Counted from the first letter of the stretch, positions 26,853 through 38,474 are shown. The stretch is 64,000 nt of DNA from Dermanyssus gallinae (GCA_003439945.1 QVRM01001387.1:186001-250000); one strand, 5' to 3'. Numbers and translations: made by a program. The notes: generated from the sequence alone by a model not told the origin.

Positions 26853-26912
26853 CCGTCCGGGGGTCGAATCGCGGACTAGCGAAAACGGCGTCCCGAGTTG
26901 AGCTAGTGGAAA
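26853..26912 (-). mobile_element. tRNA-like element remnant
   Basis: The minus strand carries an A-box-like TAGCTCAACTCGGGA and a B-box-like GATTCGACCCC about 25 bp downstream. Both match the Pol III consensus with one or two deviations. The body downstream matches neither SINE type above. Confidence 0.3.
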
Positions 26913-27262
26913 ACCGTCTACGTTGAGACAGGGTATGGCTGACAGGGTATTGTCTTCGTCTGCCAGCACCTTACCAGCCTCGCCACCACCACCACCATCA
27001 CATCATACAATGTATTCGTATATATGGATATAGCACGTATGCGCCCCTCATCTTTATCGCGCCTGTAACATCTGCTAGTTTCGCTGCGTTGCCATTCTTG
27101 CCTTTGTCGTCGATGAACTTTCCCAAGCTGTCGCCAATCAACGTGCACACCGTTGAGCTTCAGCAGAACCAAACGCGACTGTGCAATAAGGCTTCCAGGC
27201 CCCGAGGTCGTTGCTAGGCGATTTGTGACAACGAGAACTTTTGTAAGATTGTTGCCAAAACA

Positions 27263-27264
<2 letters not shown>

Positions 27265-27317
<53 letters not shown>
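27265..27317. repeat. (TA)n array
   Basis: 26 uninterrupted units. Confidence 0.97.
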
Positions 27318-27320
<3 letters not shown>

Positions 27321-27696
27321 GTTTGGCATGTTTGATGCATGTATATACAAATATACACATACACATATAAAACAATACATATACAACGCCATTCTCGTTG
27401 CACTCTACGCTACGCTTCAGTAGAACAATTGACGGCACAGAAAATCAGTAATATTGGCGCACTCTAATCAAGAAAGCAGACAGAATGGCGTTAGCTTTAT
27501 GACTGAGTCTTCTTCAGTGAGTCTTCAGGCCAGCTGAGTTGAGCCATAAGTGGAAGCCGTATAAGGCGGTTGCAGAAATCAATTAGGCAGTGCCACACTC
27601 GAAGCCACACAATGCTGTTGTTCGATATGGTTTTTCACCATAATAAAGGAATGGTAATGCCTTAGTTTCGCAAGCCTGCTCGTATAGTGACAAAAT

Positions 27697-27927
27697 ATGA
27701 ATCATGCGCGGCACGGTGACAGTGGCGCTGATGATACGGATAGCTCAACTAAAGTGTTGAACTTTAGCAAAGCAGATGATTTAGATTTTAGCACACATAT
27801 TCAAAACACACCTCAAGCTTTACTTGGTTTTACGGGTCCTTACAAAAACGACAACGAGAAGGCAAACACAGTAACAATAACGAGGATAAATTGCCCGCGC
27901 AATGAGAGCACAGTGCTCCTCGTCTGA
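27697..27927 (+). CDS. Short ORF, 76 residues, unrecognised
   Basis: ATG-to-TGA frame with A at -3 and mixed, fairly AT-rich codons. The composition is protein-like and free of simple repeats, with Asp/Asn/Ser-rich and hydrophilic segments (NFSKADDLDFSTHIQNTPQ). There is no signal peptide or membrane span. It could be a chance frame; length alone is not significant in 64 kb. Confidence 0.2.
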   Translation: MNHARHGDSGADDTDSSTKVLNFSKADDLDFSTHIQNTPQALLGFTGPYKNDNEKANTVTITRINCPRNESTVLLV

Positions 27928-28026
27928 CTCTGGTACCCTAGAATCGGCGACCTTTCTGATGGTTTCTACGCATCTCCGCCAACAGAATACCGAATTATAA
28001 AATATGTAGCAGGAACATTACGAAAA

Positions 28027-28245
28027 ATAATAATAATAATAATAATAATGGGGGGAGGGGGCAACATATATTTTATTGAGACATCTGTGTTCCTCGTTTT
28101 TGTGCAATCATGACCAATTATAGTCCACTCAGGCATTCGCCTTGTCTAAACTGGATTCCACGAAAACAAGTTGAACAGTGGCCGGTTCAGGTCTTGAACC
28201 CAGGACCTCCCGACTGCAAGGCAAATACTACTAAGCTACGTTGTT
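28027..28245 (-). mobile_element. tRNA-derived SINE, second type, with (AAT)n tail
   Basis: On the minus strand a tRNA-like head carries an A box TAGCTTAGTAGT (plus 28227-28238) and a B box GGTTCAAGACC (plus 28190-28200) at tRNA-like spacing, with a Cys-type GCA in the anticodon-loop position. A unique body of about 140 bp follows and ends in an (ATT)n run next to a C-rich block (plus 28027-28058). SINEs commonly end in such short tandem tails. The body does not match family 1. It could be a decayed tRNA pseudogene instead. Confidence 0.5.
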
Positions 28246-28554
28246 TAGTGTTATTCTTTAGATAATTAACATACACGTAAGCAAGAAATTTCAAGAGACC
28301 GGGTATATAGAGGCACGGTTTCAGAAGGCAAGTGCCGTCTTTGGTCCTCTGTAGAGGGAACGCTGTTCTAACAACCACAGATGACTTATATACTAATAAA
28401 CTGAAATGTCACACGCAATTCGGCTAAGCGCTGATACATACAATTACGAACAATCAAAAGTGTTACCAATGGTGAAAAAGATAAGACGTTACAATAGTTG
28501 TGCAAGAAGTAAAAAGAGCTGCAATTGCGGCAGCATTATTAGCAGCAGCAGCAG

Positions 28555-28700
28555 CGCGACGACAACAACATCAACAACTACAACGACAGCAACAACAAGA
28601 ACTACTACAACAACAACAACGACAACTAAAGCAATAACAACGAAAACTACAACAACAACAACAACGAAAACAACAACAGAACGGCAGCAGTAGCAGCGAC
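28555..28700. repeat. Interrupted CAA/ACG-rich tract
   Basis: Imperfect trinucleotide repeat downstream of a plain AT-rich stretch. Confidence 0.8.
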
Positions 28701-28907
28701 AACAACAATTCGATTGCACAACAACTTTAAATAAGCCTAACCAGCTAATTATAATTGGCTGTCTGCGGGACGACTCGCCGCCTAGCGGAGCACCAGAGCA
28801 GGGTCGTTGTTAAATATGGCATAGATTGCATCCTCGTGTCTGTGCGTTTGGCTGTACAGCGGGCCCGCGGCCGTTGAATGACAACAACAGCAGCAATGGT
28901 AGTGGCA

Positions 28908-29005
28908 TTCTGTTGTTGTTGCTGATGATGTTGTTGCTGACGTTGTTGTTGTTGTTGCTGATGTTGTTGTTGTTGTTGCTGATGTTGTTGTTGTTGTTAA
29001 TGTTG
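28908..29005. repeat. (TTG)n-based minisatellite
   Basis: A unit of about 18-21 bp, (GTT)nGCTGAT, repeated four to five times. A higher-order structure within the TTG tract. Confidence 0.75.
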
Positions 29006-29510
29006 TTGGCGACGACGGCGACAACCTTACTGTAATTGTCATTTACGTTGCCATTGTTGCTTTGGCTGTGCGTGCAATGGCGGTGGCAGCGATGGTCGAG
29101 ACACACGAACACGAGACAACTCACTCACTACAGCACTAATGGCAAACGCTCACTGCAAATGAAACATTACGCAGTTGTCTTACTTAAGAGTAGTGCCTCG
29201 TGTCACACAGACGAAGGGCAAGGGAAGAAATCCACAGCTCACAGTTGTTTCGCTGTCTATGGGTCATTCTCTCTCGACCCTCCTGTCGAATCTAGCTGTC
29301 GGAGACAGATTCGGTTGAGCGACAAATGTCGAGGAGACTTTCAGTGACAGTATTCGAATGCATCTTCGATGATCGGCCTGTAGAGGAAAATGCATTTACT
29401 AGTAACATAACAATAAGAAACCTCAACACTGCTATTATTAGTTAAATCGTTTTTTAATTGCTAGTGTAATTGTCGTACAAGACGGCTTTCCGTTTTGCGT
29501 GAGATATATA

Positions 29511-29577
29511 TAGAAAATAATTTGACGATTTATTAATCATTTACAATACGTTTGCACACTCGGCAGTGCTCGCCTTT
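29511..29577 (+). repeat. Interspersed repeat beside (TA)n, copy B
   Basis: Second copy with only a few substitutions. Here the long (TA)n array follows (29584-29651) rather than precedes the block, and a short TA run lies on the other side in each case. Confidence 0.75.
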
Positions 29578-29580
29578 ATT

Positions 29581-29583
<3 letters not shown>

Positions 29584-29651
<68 letters not shown>
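29584..29651. repeat. (TA)n array
   Basis: 34 uninterrupted units, seven bases after repeat copy B. Confidence 0.97.
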
Positions 29652-29654
<3 letters not shown>

Positions 29655-30464
29655 AACGGCGTAATATATGGGGACGAGAAATTCAATTAACAAGAGCTGT
29701 AAAGATAGCAGTGGCTACGGTATTCAGTTCGTAATATATGTATATTAATTAGAAAACAACCGTTCGCCCCATCAATCAACGGGTACAATCACAAGTGCCA
29801 CAAGCCATTCCTGAAGACAATCAGTGCCCGTACCAGTCGTTGCTCTCGTAGCTTTGTGAAAGCGTCTGCATAAGGGTCGTATGGTCTAAAGGCAGAAACA
29901 AATGGGACGCTAGAAATCGTGAGCGACAGCAATGAAGGGGTATATTGCTATGATGAAGGGAGAAAATTGACAATACCGTTATAGCCATAAACATGTCTGT
30001 ATTGTATTGTACATATAGACATGTGATTGCGTGTTCTGGTCAGGCAAAGGTCCACTGTAAGATGCCGTGGCCAGAGGCCGAAAAACAGCGTCCCACAGCA
30101 TTTTTATTGCAGACAGAACGCAGGGCTGAATTACGGTACTTTACACCAACAATCACGAGCAACATAAACAGAAACAACAACAACTACAACAAAAATGCTA
30201 CATAATGATAATAATACTATAATCTAACGATCATATAGCAAGCCAGTCGCGAATGATCAAAGTATCAGCATGAACGCAAACGTGAACATTATCGATCTTG
30301 TTGAAAAAATAGGAAAGCAAAGAGTAACCCCATGGATGACAATACATAGAGGGAGGGAAGGGGAGTGGCTGAAGGCAATGCAACACTTGCAGTATTCTAG
30401 TTGGACTAGTATAGTACTAGCAAAATAGTTGATTATCTTTAAAATGATAAAGTTGTCATTGTAG

Positions 30465-30530
30465 TGGTATTCGAATCCATGTCCATTGTAATGACAGCGT
30501 GGCGGCAGAGTTGTTGAGGTGCTAAGGACA
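30465..30530 (-). mobile_element. Possible tRNA-like element remnant
   Basis: The minus strand has a B-box-like GATTCGAATACC preceded by a weak A box (TTAGCACCTCAACAA). This is only suggestive. Confidence 0.2.
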
Positions 30531-30978
30531 AAGAGCGCCAACAAAGACACCACGACGACAACAACAACAACACCAAAAACAACAACAAACGTCTTCTCTT
30601 TTATGTTTATTTTTATACTAGTAACTTTTTGTTGCTGTTGTTCCCGTTACCGATGATAATTCAAGCTGTTGGCTATGATCGAGGCTATCGCTTGTTGTTG
30701 TGCTTGTTGTTTACCAAAATCATGGTATAAAAGTACTTTGTTGTAATGTGTAGGTAATTATTGTTGTTGCTGCTGTTGCTGTCATTGTTGTTGCTTTTGT
30801 GTTGTTGTTGTTAGTGTCGCTATTGCTGTTACTACGCACCGTCACTGCTCCTGGCAATGGCAACGCATGCTTTTATCAACAATATGCAACAACAGCACTT
30901 AATAAATGTTGCATTGCTAAGCAAGCGTTTCAACTAAGTAGAAGTGTTTGTCTGTTTTTGCTCTTTCGGTTAACAATG

Positions 30979-31013
30979 CCGCACCCGGCCAACGCACCGT
31001 TGGCCGGGTGCGG
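30979..31013. repeat. GC-rich perfect hairpin, 16-bp stem, 3-base loop
   Basis: 30979-30994 (CCGCACCCGGCCAACG) is the exact reverse complement of 30998-31013; the loop is CAC. There is no U-tract and no gene to terminate, so it is not a terminator. Confidence 0.9.
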
Positions 31014-31688
31014 GGTGGTGCGATGGGGTGGTGGGGTAACGTTACTAATGAGTGACTCGAGATGAAAAGAACAAAGAGGAGAAAAAGAACCGAAAGAAGA
31101 AAAAACAGAACAGCCAAGCGCCATGGCGCATAGCACGTCGAGCAGCCGTTACGGACTCGTGTAGGGAGGCGTCTGTCAGAAGCAAGCGAAGCTGTGTAGG
31201 CCTGGCCGGTCTTCTGGGTCGATTGTCGATTGTTCACCCGCACAACTTGAGACATCGTGATGGTGGTGATAGTGGTGGTGGTGATGGTGGTGTTACCTGC
31301 TCGAAATTGGCTCGGTTCAGCGCGCCAGCATTCAGCGAGCGGCAGGCTGAGTCGGCTCGACATGGATAGCTGCTGCAAAGATACGAGCGAACTGAACTGA
31401 AGGCACTACAACACTACGTCGAACACTGCTTTAATGCTCACGCGAAAAAGAAGACGAGAGAGGGTCTGCTGGGGATTGCTGCTATGCACAGCTATCCATG
31501 GACAGACACGGCTGCAGTCACAAAGGCAACGACGGCAAATAACTAACAGCACACCCACAGCAACGGAGGTAACAACAAAAGCAGCAACAACAATTAGGAC
31601 GAAATGTCTGTCTTTCTGTGAGCACTAAAATTGCACCACAGATAGGGTTTAATGTCGAGCAAATAGCATGTTGTGTCTGCTTGTGTAG

Positions 31689-31717
<29 letters not shown>

Positions 31718-31719
<2 letters not shown>

Positions 31720-32265
31720 GGTTCTCAGTTACCAGGATCACCCACCTTCTCCGCGGCGCGGATCAGGAGATGATGACCCTAGCAGCTCAGTAACGGGGCG
31801 GTTGGATGACCTGTATCCATTGAACGAGTTGACTGTAAACACCCTCGAGTCTCTTCTTAGTCTATCGCTGGCGCCTTCCGCTTAAAAACAGGCGCAACTA
31901 CCGATCTCGAAGGGGAGCGGGCTGGGGATCGCGGGCCCACTCGCCTCCGCTGGGCCAGCAAAAATCTCCTTTCCCTTCTGATCCGGGAACAACGCTGTCG
32001 CACTCTTAGATGAGGCCGGCATTGCTCAGTGCAATAAACTCAAGAAATGACTGTATGAGGAGCTAAAGACCGTTTGCAAGGACGCTCCGGATAACCCTTT
32101 GCCAGCCAACATGACTGGAGCGCTTTCTTATACGACGAAGTGTATCGCGGCTCGCTTATGTTGCTGCTAGAGGATCCGGAGCCTGGTTACATGCGCTGTC
32201 TGGGCACCCTCTTGAACAACGAAACGACCCGAAAATCGGGGCAGGTCTTCGTCTCAGCTGTGACC
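31718..32265 (+). pseudogene. Decayed coding segment, unrecognised
   Basis: Successive frames read like ordinary protein but are broken by frameshifts and stops. From 31718, a frame with DHPPSPRRGSGDDDPSSS and LDDLYPLNELTVNTLESLL stops at 31885. A second frame carries RWASKNLLSLLIREQRC. A third carries EAGIAQCNKLKK, a TGA, then LYEELKTVCKDAPDNPLPAN. A fourth carries DEVYRGSLMLLLEDPEP. The order and near-continuity suggest one old coding unit, either a retropseudogene or a transposon fragment. I recognise no motif. Confidence 0.35.
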
Positions 32266-32853
32266 TTGTCTCTTTCCATCAACGTAAATGTGGCCAACCG
32301 TGGTAGAAATCTAGACGGACGACGGAGATGGCCGTCGAATCATAAACGACTCGGATACACTCCGAAGGATAATAATAATAATAATTATAGGCGCGACTCG
32401 GATACAACCTGGCCCGGCCGCGTATTAGGATCCCTGCCTGATCCGCAGCCGCAGACGATGGCCAAAAGGCGCGTAACAACACCCACACCGAGGTAAAGAT
32501 CAAATCAACAACATCGTCCGCAACAGAAAACAGACGCGTCCAAGCAGGTGATAGTGCTGCGGGCGACCGACAGTACGTTAACGACACCGTGCGAGTTACA
32601 ACCGACCTATGTTTCTGTCGTAAGCTGCTACCGGCAGATATCCCGAGTCGAGTAGAATAGTGAGTGTCATGCAACCAAAAGCAGACCTCTCCAAAAGTGT
32701 CAAGCGCTATGGTTCGAACCATGGCGCCGCACCGAGAGGTGTCGTTGTTCTCTGCCAAAGAATATTAGCCGCACAAGTAATAATAATATAAACACCAGCC
32801 TATAGATACGCATGTTTTAACGCCACGTAATTTCTATGCGAACAAAAACGAAT

Positions 32854-32856
<3 letters not shown>

Positions 32857-32914
<58 letters not shown>
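32857..32914. repeat. (TA)n array
   Basis: 29 uninterrupted units. Confidence 0.97.
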
Positions 32915-32916
<2 letters not shown>

Positions 32917-33565
32917 AAAGCAGGTCACGCCACGTCTGTAATCTCTCTGGGCTAGCTTAAGCCGCCAGTCAAATATTAGGTGTGAATTTTTTGTAAACAT
33001 ACACAGAAAGCAGCGACCGGCCAGGATGTTCGCCAACGTTTTACACAATGACAGAAAAGCACCGCATTTCTACACAGAAAAAAAAGATGTTCCCATTCCA
33101 TCTTTCTACTTGACGGTTCGTGTTCACTATGGGAGCGTTTTTTTTTGTGCGTCATGTCCTGTAGATCATTGTTGATGCACTAATTCAACATCTGGAATTA
33201 CACCAGCTCCTCGGGGCTATCCTGTTGGGTTGGGTTCAACTGATCGAGCCGAGTTGCAGCGTCCGGTCAGCCCACTCGTCAAGATGAGCCGCCAGACCGC
33301 TGGAACTGTGATAGCATGATCTCATTTTTAGTTCTCTTTTTTTTCGATAGATATATAGCATATACGTACTTGTTTCTCGTGCTTGCAATGATCCGTGGTA
33401 CCACGGAGTAAACAAGACCGTCTGATGGTCAGTTCGGCTTGGACCTTTCAACAGCCGAACACAATAACTTCTCACGCACATACACACTTACTTATATATA
33501 CATATAAACAAAAAAATATATATATACAGATAAATGGTAAACCAGTTCCCGTGCCCCCCATTAGC

Positions 33566-33757
33566 CTACACGTCGTCCTCTTCGTTAAAGCGTATTATCA
33601 TCACGTGAGAGTCGTCTCCACACGCAAACAGCGGGCACAGGGCACGTTGTTCAGAAACAACCGACGCTCTTGCGTAGACTGGCGTCCGGAGATCGGCACA
33701 GTCGACAACAACATTCCCAAGAACCGCCCAAGGTTCCGAATTACCACGGACCGGCAT
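33566..33757 (-). CDS. Coding-like ORF, 63 residues, unrecognised
   Basis: Minus-strand ATG (33757) to TAG with GC-ending codons and balanced composition. The C-terminal part (LFACGDDSHVMIIRF) loosely recalls the end of a WD repeat blade, followed by an acidic NEEDDV tail. The frame stays open upstream of the ATG to the (TA)n array at 33796-33822, so it may be the 3' part of a longer exon. No pyrimidine-rich acceptor is visible. The WD comparison is weak. Confidence 0.3.
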   Translation of the reverse strand: MPVRGNSEPWAVLGNVVVDCADLRTPVYARASVVSEQRALCPLFACGDDSHVMIIRFNEEDDV

Positions 33758-34214
33758 AGGAGCTGTGCCACAAACTCTGTGTGTCTCGTTCTCCCTATAT
33801 ATATATATATATATATATATATCACACTGATCTTGATTTTTGTGTTGGGGGTATCTTCACTGAAGCACGGACATCACCATAGCTACTTCCAGAGTCTAAT
33901 TTCGTGCCCACATTACATGAGCGTGCGTGTAGCCGCTACGGATTGGACCGAGCCAGTTGTCTATCCGTTGACCTAAATGTAGGACAGCTGTTATGCAACG
34001 GCCAAGTTCATTACGCGCCCTCGTTGAAGCGAACAATAGCTGTTAGCAACAACAAGCAGCACTTTCTAGGATTTGCATACAGGATGACCACGACCAGCCA
34101 CGTGAATAACAGTTGTAACGGTAAACTTGAGACCGTTTGAATATCAAACTTGAAAGATTGCGCCCGTTGCGGATTCCTAATTAATATGCTTTGTAAACCG
34201 TACTTTGAACAATA

Positions 34215-34217
<3 letters not shown>

Positions 34218-34275
<58 letters not shown>
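34218..34275. repeat. (TA)n array
   Basis: 29 uninterrupted units. Confidence 0.97.
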
Positions 34276-34278
<3 letters not shown>

Positions 34279-35197
34279 CCTTATGCAGCAACTAAATGCA
34301 AATTCACTCTACAGTCGTTCACCAGGAGGTGTGCCAAGGCACCCGCCTGCCTGATAGTTAAAGTGCGTTGCATTTGTCTACGTTACGTTTCAGGCCTTTA
34401 GGCCAGTTGTTAACCTTTCAAGCTAAATCCATTTCATATGTCAATGTCTGCTCTGATTCTAGTCTAAGCGACTCAAATAGGACGATTTACTAAATGCTAT
34501 CAAAGTCGTGGTGCTGTTATACTCGTTTACAACGGCCGTGTATTAACTGTTGTTGTTGTCGTCGTTATTGTTGTTGCTGTTGTTGTATTATTGTAGACGG
34601 CCCGCCCCTGGTAGTGTTGTTGTTGCTACCGCCGTCGTTGCTGCTGCCTGCTACTACTACTACTACTACTACTACTTTCAATGCATTTATTGCAGCTCTT
34701 GTTGCATTTGTTGGCTGTGGTGGCTGTGGACAATACAGCAGCAACAACGACAACATCATAAAATCGGTCTTGGCTGACAATGGATATGGTATCACATCTG
34801 GTTGAGACTTTCGGCCGGACGGCCGGTTGCTGGCCGGTCTACCAACCAAGTCTCAGCCGGCCTGTATGAAGTAGATGGCTAAGATGAACGTGAAAAGGAA
34901 ATCCAAAACGAAGGAGGAGGAGGAGAAACAACGAAAGCATAGAGAAGAGATCGTCTACTGTTTAACTTGTCGTTGGCGTCGTTCAGTTGAAATCTATCGC
35001 GATGTCTAGCGAAGGAATGATAGCGAACGAAGCGACCGAAGGCCGCACCTTTTTGCTATGACAGATCGCTTACCCCATTGACTTAATAGCTTTTACGGGG
35101 TGCGGGAGGGAGGGCATATAGGCAAAAAGAGTAGGGTAGAGAGGAAGAGTGAGAGAGAGAGAGAGAGAGACGTGAATCACTTCTTCTCGAAGGCGGA

Positions 35198-35270
35198 TGG
35201 TGGCTCAGTCAGGTGGTGATTGTGACAGCGTTGGCAGGGCAGCCCCGACTATTAAGGGCTCCGACCCAGT
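35198..35270 (+). mobile_element. tRNA-like SINE head remnant
   Basis: A near-perfect A box (TGGCTCAGTCAGG) is followed about 45 bp later by a degenerate B box (GGCTCCGACCC). The acceptor-stem halves do not pair well, so this is not a functional tRNA. It is immediately followed by the (TA)n array at 35303. Confidence 0.35.
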
Positions 35271-35300
35271 AACAAATGCTTCTCCTCTGAGTGGCCTATA

Positions 35301-35302
<2 letters not shown>

Positions 35303-35370
<68 letters not shown>

Positions 35371-35382
35371 TAGATAGATATA
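35303..35382. repeat. (TA)n followed by (GATA)n
   Basis: 33 TA units grading into a short GATA run; follows the tRNA-like remnant at 35198. Confidence 0.95.
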
Positions 35383-36806
35383 TCAATTTCACTCACTCCC
35401 TGTGTCTCACAATCTCTGTAAGAGCTGGTGACACAAACGAACCATTAAATGGGTCCCTGAAGTCGTCCCGTCGATTGAGCCACGCCTCGAAACAGGAGTG
35501 ACTCTTTTGTGGCGTATTTGATCGTAGCTGTCCGGTGGTGTCTGTCGCCGTCGTTGTCGCCACTGTCGTTGAAGCCGTGATTGCAGCTGTTGTTAGCCTT
35601 ATTATTATTATTATTATTATTATTACTACTACTACTCCTCCGATCTGGACGTTGGGGCGTGGCTATCCCGTGACCCAGCAAAAATAACAGCAAAGTACAG
35701 GAGAGGCAGTAAAAGCAACAACAACAACAGCTACAACAAGAGAAGCGCAAGAATCACCGTCAGTGCCATCCTGGCCGCCAAAAAATCGCTTCTACCGTAA
35801 TTTGAATCGCTTTCGATCAAACCTCATCCGTGCAGCTGTGTCTGAGCGGACAGTGCGACTGTCCGCAGAAGGCCCCCTGTACCTAGAGGCTTTTTAGTTC
35901 ATCGTGGTGACATCTTGCATCTTGAAGTTGATTCGCGATTTGCTTTGAAAACTTTTCCTTTGCGCGCACTGAAAGCATCGCGAGCTGAAAAAGCACTACG
36001 TATCTCTACGAGTTGGTCGTGTCGTCACTCCAGTAGTGGTAGCGTACATGCCGTGTGCAAATAGAACCTTGGCAATAATTCCCGTGGACATCTCATCGCA
36101 CCTTCCTCAAGTTCCTTCAAAGAAGTTCGGCCCCAAGGGCGGTCGACGCAGAAGAAGGCCTGGGTGCTAGAAGATCGACAAGGCCAAAACAAGCAAAAAG
36201 ACCAAATGGAAAATTCACTCCAGATGCGTAGAATACCATCCAAGATCCAGAAGACGTATAAGCCCCACCGCCGCTCAATAAGGCCAACATCATGAGACTC
36301 TGCTCTTTGTGACTACTGAGATGGTTTGTTGTTGTTGTTGTTGTCGCTGTCGTTGCTGTGGTTGGTTTGTGTCGTTTACAATATCACTGTGGTGAAGATG
36401 ATTCATATTCATATTATTGCTGCCACTTGGCGAGCGAGAGAGAGCCGCCACTCACCTATTGACGAACGCTCGAACTTTCCCCAGCGCAATAACAGTGAAA
36501 ACGACAATAAGCGATTTCGGCACTTGCCATCGAACTAAGTCTCATCACAGTGCGTATCGTCGGCGCGCAGCGATCGATCGAAACCGCAACCAGAAGTAGC
36601 GGCTCTGATGAAAGACCGAAAAAAGACCCAAAACAAACCCTACCCACCGGGAGCCGCTGGCGTTATCGAGTTGATAACTGCCACCGCCATGACAGGCGAG
36701 AGGTTGTGTATTCGCACATTCGACCACCCATGTCGGAGCTTGATGCCAGTATGTGGCATCAAGCAACAGAAAAACAGCAACAACAAGCTATGTCATAATA
36801 AATATT

Positions 36807-36835
36807 GATGATTGATGATGATGATGATGATGATG

Positions 36836-36921
<86 letters not shown>
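36807..36921. repeat. (GAT)n to (AAT)n compound microsatellite
   Basis: (GAT) about 10 units to 36837, then (AAT) about 28 units to 36921. Confidence 0.95.
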
Positions 36922-37016
36922 TGGAAACTGCAAAGCTACACACTAAACAAGTCATTGGTGTCTTGGTGCCATTATTCACCGATTCACATTTCCACCACAC
37001 CAAGTTTACGACAAAT

Positions 37017-37095
37017 ATGACTTGCAAATATCTGAAACAGAGGAATTCAATTCAGGATGAATCGACTTCCACTGTGGTTGATATTTGCAAGTCAT
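37017..37095. other. miRNA-precursor-like hairpin
   Basis: 16-bp perfect arms (37017-37032, 37080-37095; ATGACTTGCAAATATC) enclose a 47-base centre that continues pairing. There is a 4x4 internal loop, then CAG.GGAA against TTCC.CTG with one mismatch, then ATTCA/TGAAT near the tip. Total length of about 79 nt and a stem of about 30 pairs are within the range of animal pre-miRNAs. It could equally be a tiny fold-back element. No seed or family is recognised, and the strand is undetermined. Confidence 0.4.
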
Positions 37096-37102
37096 GTATG
37101 TT

Positions 37103-37147
<45 letters not shown>

Positions 37148-37960
37148 GATCGAATTCACGCCTTATCGGAGTCTACGCCGAGCTTTAATATTATAAAACT
37201 GGCTTTGGACTAAAGCTACCGAGAACGCTACTGTGCCAGATGTTTAAATCTTACATCCGCAGTGTATTATTCCCTTTGGACTTATATACAGAAATTTCAG
37301 ATCAGATATACAGCCACAGGGTATACATAAATCGGGCGTTGAAACGTGTGTTTTGCGAATGAGGCAGTGAACAAACAAAATAAACAAAAGTCGACTGTGG
37401 AAAATAGTAACGGAAACATACAATAATAACACAATACATAATAAAACACAAGGAAAGGCACAAATACTGCATGAACACGAATGCAAGTAGGACAACGCAC
37501 CAGACAAGCACTGTCAAGCAGAAAGCGACCCATGAGAAAAAGAGGAAGACTAACGACAGGCGAGACAAAAATGAGGAAAAATAAGAACAATACGTCATAT
37601 CAAAATAAAAGCGCCAAAAACAGTAGGCATGAGGCGAGCAGAACTGTGCACAGACCAAGAAGAGTAGGGACGAGAAACAAGACAAAAATAGATCTAAAAA
37701 TTAATATGGACACAGTCAGAAGAAAAAGTCAGAGAGACAGATCTAAAATGAGCACAAGACGACGATGATGAGAGAGTATCTCGTGGGAAAGTTTATATAG
37801 AGCCGTGTTTTGACGTCGAGTGCATATGATGACATGGTACCACACCTATAGGTTTTCGCACCATGTAACTCAAGGAGATAACTGTTACGGAGGTGCCAAC
37901 GGGAGCGATGATGACAACAAGAAGAAAAAGAACAACAATAACAACAACGGCATTCGTGAT

Positions 37961-37961
<1 letters not shown>

Positions 37962-38020
<59 letters not shown>

Positions 38021-38040
38021 TATTATTATTATTATTATTA
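37962..38040. repeat. (AAT)n that switches to (ATT)n
   Basis: AAT repeats to about 38020, then the complementary (TAT)n to 38040. The right 20 bases can pair with the preceding 20 without a spacer. Confidence 0.95.
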
Positions 38041-38437
38041 AGTGTTGTAATACATGTACATAATTATAATAATAAAACTCTGTTTCAACAAAAAAAGAAT
38101 ACTATTATTATTATTATAACAACAGCAACGACTTCTAAGCGTGCCCGTATTTGTTAAGATTTATCAGTATGAGAAGACATACCGTCGCGAAATACCGGCA
38201 CAAAACTTCTAGTATCAAACAGTTCATGTTTATTTAGCTCGCTTTTGCCAACCACCGGTTGTCGACGCGGCGACCGCGGTCACCTTCAAGCGTACAGGCG
38301 CGAGTACATAAAATTATCAATACGATTTGATGCTCACTTGACCCCCCCCCACCCCCCCCCGCCAAGCGCTTGCGGTTACACACACAACGATTGTAACAGG
38401 CCGTCTACAGAGCAACTAACGATGTGTAACGCGCGTT

Positions 38438-38474
38438 TATATATATATACATGTATAAATGTATATATATATAT

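Noticed and set aside
30979..31013. Rho-independent terminator or CRISPR-like repeat
   Set aside because: Eukaryotic context, no U-tract, single copy.
34805..34862. Inverted repeat in a CCGG-rich stretch
   Set aside because: Pairing is imperfect and driven by repeated GGCCGG words.
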